Below, in pieces: positions 60,581-64,000 of a stretch of DNA of 64,000 bases. The notes beneath the pieces are model-generated. The model saw only the letters and a program-made list of their open reading frames with translations. It searched no databases and was not told where the DNA came from. Position numbers and translations under genes: made by a program. Origin of the DNA: Lactiplantibacillus songbeiensis (lineage in GTDB: Bacteria > Bacillota > Bacilli > Lactobacillales > Lactobacillaceae); the NCBI RefSeq assembly GCF_005405125.1, contig NZ_BJDL01000024.1, positions 1 to 64,000 of the forward strand, given 5' to 3'. Numbering within the stretch: the first letter of the stretch is position 1; the number at the start of each line of letters is the position of its first letter.

Positions 60581-60670
60581 ATGCTAAGAAATACTAAGAT
60601 AAAATGATGGCTAATGATGGCGTAAAATGCTCGGAAATGCTCGGATAAAATACTAGGTTTTACTAGGGTG
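60581..60670. repeat. Paired-word array, module 3 (23-bp period)
   Basis: Units begin at 60581, 60604, 60627 and 60650. Each holds one word twice: ATGCTAAGAA/ATACTAAGATAAA, ATGATGGCTA/ATGATGGCGTAAA, ATGCTCGGAA/ATGCTCGGATAAA, ATACTAGGTTT/TACTAGGGTG. Flanking letters are constant while the word changes from unit to unit in both halves. It is not a CRISPR array and not coding in any supported frame. Confidence 0.8.
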
Positions 60671-60764
60671 TTGGCTCGTTTCAGACTGGCAATCGTAAGC
60701 TAATTTGATGCAACGTGTTGCCACTTTTGGCAACGGTTGCCACAGTCAAGAATGCACCCATAGA

Positions 60765-60807
60765 ATGCTTGCAAATGCTTGCATAAAATGCTGGCGTTTG
60801 CTAGCCC
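60765..60807. repeat. Paired-word array, module 4
   Basis: ATGCTTGCAA/ATGCTTGCATAAA from 60765 and ATGCTGGCGTT/TGCTAGCCC from 60788, again 23 bases apart. A TTGCCACTTTTGGCAA hairpin lies just upstream (60709-60734). Confidence 0.7.
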
Positions 60808-60839
60808 TTTTAATCACTCCATCATTGATTTATGGGCGA

Positions 60840-60985
60840 TTATGGGTGCAATTCTACTGCATCCTTTTTTATTTTTGTGTGCAAAAAAGTTGCACCTATA
60901 AATGCCGGTTTTATAGTATTCCTTAATTTTTAGATGCTGGTAAATGCTGGTATTTGTTGGAGTAAATGTTAAGTTTTGTTAAGGT
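60840..60985. repeat. Hairpin plus paired-word array, module 5
   Basis: The hairpin arms GGGTGCAA (60843) and TTGCACC (60890) flank a segment matching module 1 (TACTGCATCC versus TACTGCAACC; TTGCACCTATAAATGC versus TTGCACCTATAATTGC). Words ATGCTGGTAA (60934), ATGCTGGTAT (60944), TTGTTGGAGTAA (60954), ATGTTAAGTTT (60966) and TGTTAAGGT (60977) follow. Confidence 0.7.
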
Positions 60986-61560
60986 CATTTCAAGGCCTTG
61001 TGCCTATGCCACACTAATTGGTTTCGAACAGAAAAGTACGAAGCAGGAGCGACCTACTAGCTATACACATTAATAGACGTTTTTATGAGATTTGCTCAAC
61101 AATGAGCTGAACCACTTATGTAACTTAGACTTCCACGCCCTAAGTTAAACTTAGGGGAGTAACCGATCCGTACACTGATTTGATGTATTATCATATCTGG
61201 TAATGAGACATTATAGACCCCCTAAAGTGATTGATTACTGATGATTTAATGTTAGTCAAATCGATTGAACTTTTAACTGAACCGCTATTTACTACCTAGT
61301 TACTAACGACCTACTGCTAATTGACTAATTGTGAGTCGATAAGTTCGACTCGCAATATCCGTTCTGGCTAAAAGACACAGCGAACAAGAAACAGCCTACC
61401 TTGTGTACGGTGACATAGGTGACACCCTAAAGTGATTGACGCCAACAATCCAATACCAGTTTAATCAGGCGGTTTTTAACTGGGTCGATATTTTCTACCT
61501 AGTTGTGGAGCTACTCTACAAGGCTTATTCAAGCTCAACAATAAGTCAAAATAAGCTAAA
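60986..61560. other. Noncoding tract between the arrays and the toxin locus
   Basis: It contains a second copy of the palindrome CCCTAAGTTAAACTTAGGG (61138-61156), followed like the first by a related AGTAACCGATCCGT-type sequence. Other features are a hairpin GTGAGTCGA/TCGACTCGC near 61330-61353 and two copies of CCTAAAGTGATTGA (about 61220 and 61426). No gene is supported; short open frames here have no ribosome binding site. Confidence 0.5.
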
Positions 61561-61565
61561 TCATG

Positions 61566-61594
61566 TTGCATTGCTGGTGTCAGTGCTGGATAAT
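61566..61594 (+). promoter_or_regulatory. Promoter of the type I toxin mRNA
   Basis: TTGCAT, 17 bases, GATAAT, about 50 bases before the toxin start. Confidence 0.6.
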
Positions 61595-61633
61595 AAACAA
61601 GTTGCCTACCTACACTGTGTGTAACGGTGGGGA

Positions 61634-61663
61634 GGTGATCACATTGTTGCAGTATTTTTTCGC
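61634..61663 (+). repeat. Direct repeat a (DRa) of the type I toxin locus
   Basis: A 30-base repeat spanning the toxin translation start. It matches DRb at 61817-61846 at 24 of 30 positions. In Fst-type loci the antisense RNA made from DRb pairs with DRa and blocks translation. Confidence 0.8.
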
Positions 61664-61730
61664 CCCGCTTGCGGTTGGCATATTAATTGCCTTGTTTACG
61701 GACTGGTTAGACCGTAGACGCCACAAGTAA
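61644..61730 (+). CDS. Fst/Lpt-family type I toxin
   Basis: The 28-residue peptide MLQYFFAPLAVGILIALF-TDWLDRRRHK has a hydrophobic membrane helix with a conserved Pro near the start (FFAPLAVG) and the charged tail WLDRRRHK typical of Fst, Lpt and related toxins. GGGGAGGTG precedes the TTG start; an upstream in-frame GTG at 61635 is too close to it. Such peptides insert in the membrane and affect nucleoid and cell division when the antisense RNA is lost. It is located near attR, where it would stabilise the island by post-segregational killing. Confidence 0.85.
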   Translation: MLQYFFAPLAVGILIALFTDWLDRRRHK

Positions 61731-61775
61731 AACAGATTAGGCAACAATCTAACCCACCCGTTTATTACATAAGCG

Positions 61776-61846
61776 TAAAAAAAGCCCCTCAACTACTCCA
61801 CATAGTTGGGGGACTTGGTGTTCACATTGAAACAATATTTCTTCGC
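61776..61846 (-). ncRNA. Antitoxin RNA of the Fst/Lpt type I locus
   Basis: On the minus strand an extended -10 (TGGTATAAT, 61853-61861) starts a transcript at about 61846. It runs through DRb (61817-61846) and ends at the hairpin CCCCCAACTA/TAGTTGAGGGG with a seven-base T run (61776-61812). The hairpin is shared, in the opposite sense, by the toxin mRNA. Convergent transcripts with DRa/DRb and a common terminator reproduce the par_pAD1 layout. The RNA is about 71 bases. Confidence 0.8.
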
Positions 61847-61867
61847 ACTGACATTATACCATCTTCG

Positions 61868-61882
61868 TACACGATTCGTGTA
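61868..61882. other. Perfect palindrome upstream of the antitoxin promoter
   Basis: TACACGATTCGTGTA lies about ten bases upstream of the antitoxin extended -10 and covers the -35 position. It could bind a regulator. Sequence 61883-62014 has no gene. Confidence 0.4.
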
Positions 61883-62014
61883 TGTTTTACCGTACAAATT
61901 ATGTAATACTATCCGAGCGAATAAAAAAGCCACCCGTAATGAATGACTTTGGACGCCCGCCGGCTGATTAATTAATTACAGACATTATGTGTTTTTGGCC
62001 GTTTTTAGAGTTGA

Positions 62015-62035
62015 TTTGCACCATTATTTGCACCA
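62015..62035. other. Integrase arm-type sites, right end
   Basis: TTTGCACCA at 62015 and 62027, in the same orientation and close to the same spacing as the pair at 52298/52309 at the left end. Confidence 0.7.
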
Positions 62036-62100
62036 CGAGTATTTTTAAACACTGTAAAGTGCTTGTTAATACCGGTATAACAGCATTCTTGCTTAGGCTT

Positions 62101-62123
62101 GGTTTGAACCCAGTATACCCAAT
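62101..62123. other. attR
   Basis: GGTTTGAACCCAGTATACCC plus AAT repeats the 3' end of tRNA-Gln with two changes. It marks the right boundary of the island. Confidence 0.9.
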
Positions 62124-62127
62124 CAGT

Positions 62128-62180
62128 TAAAAAAACACTGAACGTGCATTGTTAGCGATGCGTGTTCAGTGTTTTTTTAT
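62128..62180. terminator. Terminator originally behind tRNA-Gln
   Basis: AAAAAACACTGAACG and CGTGTTCAGTGTTTTTT form a long stem right after attR, so before integration this was probably the tRNA-Gln terminator. Confidence 0.8.
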
Positions 62181-62217
62181 TGACCGCGCTTGGGGCTAGT
62201 TAAAATTACCGCCTGCC

Positions 62218-62355
62218 GGTTGGGTACTAAAACGCTGGAACGCCATGGGTCATTTTGAAGCTAAAGTCTAGTCTTCAAAACTGACCTTGGCCTAAGTTCG
62301 AGCAGACCACTCGCACCAAAGCCAACGCTACGGCTGAGCATTTTAGAAACCAACC
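62218..62355. repeat. Full-length 138-bp fold-back repeat (family R1)
   Basis: Same length and about the reverse complement of 7897-8034. The terminal repeats are GGTTGGGTACTAAAA and TTTTAGAAACCAACC. The flanks CGCCTGCC and AGCACCAAGC also occur at other copies. It lies outside the island, between its terminator and the deacylase gene. Confidence 0.85.
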
Positions 62356-62473
62356 AGCACCAAGCATATTGACCAAATTAACTAGTGCAATCGCTATCAA
62401 TTAGTTGGACTTAGTGGCATGATAGACTGTGAGTAGCAGTTTATCTAAAAAAACATGATTGAAGGGTTTTCTA

Positions 62474-63700
62474 ATGAAAGATACCGAAAAAATTAGTCTT
62501 TTAAGTCACTTAGTTGCGATGAATACAGTCAACCATAATGAAATCGAACCGGCTGAGTATTTGAAGCAGTTGTTCGATGATGCTGGCATTAAAAATGAAC
62601 TCTTGCCAGTTGGCGACGACCGGGCTAACCTGATTGCTGAAATTGGGAGTGGCTCACCAATTTTAGCGATTTCGGGGCACTTTGATGTTGTGGCGGCTGA
62701 TGCCAAGGAATGGGCGACAGATCCGTTTACCTTAACGGAAAAAGATGGGCAACTGTTTGGTCGTGGCGCTAATGATATGAAGAGTGGGTTAGCCGCGTTG
62801 ACGATTGCCATGTTGGAATTAAAAGAACAGCAAGTGCCAATTAACGGCACAATTCGGTTAATGGTGACTTTCGGTGAAGAAGTCGGTGAACTAGGTGCCA
62901 AGATGCTCTATGATGCTGGTTACATGCAAGGTGTCAACGCGTTGCTGATTGCTGAACCATCCGGCTACCGGATTTGCTATGGCCAAGCAGGAACGATTGA
63001 CATTGACTTGGAATCGATTGGCAAGAACGCCCATAGTTCGATGCCAGCATTAGGTAGTAACGCCGTGGATCATTTGATTCGTATCCTCTATACGATCAAA
63101 GCCAAAGTCATGGCTCGGGCAGCGGGACAACACAATGCCGTGTTAAATACGGATACATTGTTCAATATTGATGTTTTCAATGGTGGCGAGCAAGTCAATA
63201 CGATTCCTAATCATGCCTTGGCCAAGATTAACTTGCGGACGATTCCTGAAGTTAGCAACGCTGAAATTTTGCAGATTTTCCATGACGTGATTGATGCTGA
63301 TGCCGCCAAGTATGGTAGTCAAATCAATATGCACGTTGAGATGGACTTGAATCCGGTCGTTGGTGATCCGAAGTCTAAAATGTTACGGTTGATTCAACGG
63401 GTGGCGAAACCTTACTTGTTGAATGCTAAATTCTCTGCTAGTGATCAGCAACAAAACCAGATTGTGACGAAGATGCTTGGTCGGGAATTGCCAGCGGGTA
63501 CGATTCCGGCTTTAGGGGCTCCTGGTGGGACTGACGCACGGCGGTTATTGGTTGACCAACCATTAGGCTTTGACTACACGGTCTTTGGTCCGGGTAACTT
63601 TACCTCACATCAACCAAACGAATACGTTTCTAAGTCTATGTATCTAGACTTTATCAAGATGTACGAAGAACTCTTCCCAGCTTACTTTAACGAAGCCTAA
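62474..63700 (+). CDS. ArgE/DapE family M20 deacylase
   Basis: The 408-residue cytoplasmic metalloenzyme has the M20 metal-site motifs: ISGHFDVV (His about 70), RGANDMKSG (bridging Asp about 101), FGEEVGELG (catalytic Glu and ligand Glu, about 134-135), AEPSG and a late FTSHQPNEYV with the last His. The dimerisation domain lies between (about 180-295). The family includes succinyl-diaminopimelate desuccinylase and acetylornithine deacetylase; the ArgE/DapE branch is compatible with lysine/cell-wall precursor synthesis, not proven. GAAGGG before the ATG at 62474 is preferred over the TTG at 62459. Confidence 0.88.
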   Translation: MKDTEKISLLSHLVAMNTVNHNEIEPAEYLKQLFDDAGIKNELLPVGDDRANLIAEIGSGSPILAISGHFDVVAADAKEWATDPFTLTEKDGQLFGRGANDMKSGLAALTIAMLELKEQQVPINGTIRLMVTFGEEVGELGAKMLYDAGYMQGVNALLIAEPSGYRICYGQAGTIDIDLESIGKNAHSSMPALGSNAVDHLIRILYTIKAKVMARAAGQHNAVLNTDTLFNIDVFNGGEQVNTIPNHALAKINLRTIPEVSNAEILQIFHDVIDADAAKYGSQINMHVEMDLNPVVGDPKSKMLRLIQRVAKPYLLNAKFSASDQQQNQIVTKMLGRELPAGTIPALGAPGGTDARRLLVDQPLGFDYTVFGPGNFTSHQPNEYVSKSMYLDFIKMYEELFPAYFNEA

Positions 63701-63836
63701 AGTTTAAGAAAACATTGGCTTTATTAGGGATTAACTAACCCGATTAAGAAACCCTTATCCAGCTAGGCAAGGTGGTTGAAGCTTGCTATGATTAAATTTA
63801 TCAACTTTAATCATTACTTGCAGGGGGAATACAAGC

Positions 63837-64000
63837 ATGAAAAAATTGTTAATTGGGTTGTTAGTTCTGATTGGACTCGGGGCAGGGGCGTTGTTCGGGT
63901 CGAGTGTCTTAACTAAAAATAGTGGCTCGGAATTATCAATGGCACTAGATAACGTGAATCCGTTCGTTAAAACCACAACGGTATATGGGTTAACCAATGA
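63837..64000 (+). CDS. Small exported protein, YxeA-like, partial at window end
   Basis: The first 54 residues start MKKLLIGLLVLIGLGAGAL, a membrane or signal segment, then SELSMALDNVNPFVKTTTVYGLTN. The NPFVKTTTVYxLTN segment resembles the start of the mature part of YxeA/DUF1093 proteins of lactobacilli. AGGGGG lies ten bases before the ATG. The frame is open to the end of the window, so the C-terminus is not seen. Confidence 0.65.
   Translation, partial: MKKLLIGLLVLIGLGAGALFGSSVLTKNSGSELSMALDNVNPFVKTTTVYGLTN

Larger units (their letters stand above)
52177..62123. mobile_element. Phage-satellite-like island (PICI type) in tRNA-Gln
   Basis: The element spans 9.95 kb between att repeats. Gene order: integrase and repressor leftward, then rightward Cro-like, Rha-like and excisionase-like regulators, small proteins, prim-pol primase, VapE-like helicase, an iteron origin, two small proteins, a 2.1-kb noncoding tract, and a type I toxin-antitoxin. 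This matches Gram-positive phage-inducible chromosomal islands. No terminase, capsid or tail gene is seen, so packaging would depend on a helper or may be lost. Integration and excision capacity look intact. Confidence 0.85.

Noticed and set aside
60581-60670. CRISPR array
   Set aside because: Units are 23 bases with internally duplicated words, not constant repeats with unique spacers of 30-40 bases, and no cas gene is present.
60378-60926. Open frames of 69-74 codons over the word arrays on both strands
   Set aside because: They have no ribosome binding site. The translations are low-complexity echoes of the repeats.
61436-61624. 62-codon frame upstream of the toxin
   Set aside because: TTG start without a ribosome binding site; it runs through the toxin promoter and leader.

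Overview
The window looks like chromosome of a low-GC Gram-positive lactic acid bacterium of the Lactiplantibacillus plantarum group. The evidence is internal: a tmRNA encoding the tag AKNNNNSYALAA, sortase substrates ending in LPQT, AGGAGG-type ribosome binding sites, frequent TTG/GTG starts, and many small transporters of lactobacillus type. The species call is inference; no search was run.

Layout. 0.2-13.2 kb: housekeeping and transport genes (VOC protein, GNAT acetyltransferase, ABC-F ATPase, a TetR/efflux cassette between two identical 46-bp terminators, TMEM175-like channel, NDH-2-like dehydrogenase, Lrp regulator, NlpC/P60 peptidase with a lipoprotein hydrolase, and a NrtR-like Nudix regulator beside a NiaP-like transporter). 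13.4-23.5 kb: three tandem paralogous sortase-anchored surface adhesins of about 1000 residues. Each has its own strongly conserved promoter and a conserved far-upstream palindrome. 23.6-26.1 kb: secreted protein and MATE pump. 26.4-32.0 kb: exopolysaccharide-type operon (degenerate GGDEF membrane protein, 50-residue membrane protein, family 2 glycosyltransferase, GH8 hydrolase), then an arylsulfotransferase-like lipoprotein. 32.3-51.4 kb: MFS/LysR pair divergent from a flavoprotein reductase, ECF S component, tmRNA, drug/metabolite transporter, ACT/PFL pair, pentapeptide protein, two-component system, RlmI-like methyltransferase, glucose-uptake-type permease, pgi, small membrane proteins, and a purine permease with a phosphoribosyltransferase.

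52.18-62.12 kb is a mobile island integrated into the 3' end of tRNA-Gln(CUG). It has a 23-bp att duplication, arm-type repeats at both ends, an integrase, divergent repressor/Cro-like regulators, Rha- and excisionase-like proteins, a prim-pol primase, a VapE-like helicase and an inverted-iteron origin. No capsid, terminase or tail gene is visible. This is the layout of a phage-inducible chromosomal island (phage satellite) or a remnant of one.

The most unusual material is in the right third of the island, 59.6-61.9 kb. This stretch has almost no credible genes. It contains a run of distinct perfect hairpins (59.92-60.23 kb), then several arrays of paired short words with an exact 23-nt period (60.36-60.99 kb), and finally a complete Fst/Lpt-type type I toxin-antitoxin locus with its two direct repeats and convergent antisense RNA. 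A small RNA candidate with promoter and terminator lies antisense at 55.97-56.08 kb. After the island come an ArgE/DapE-like deacylase and the start of a small exported protein.

Intergenic regions carry two fold-back repeat families. One is a 138-bp element with 15-bp terminal inverted repeats, with two full copies and two partial copies. The other is about 100-110 bp and has compensatory changes between its arms.
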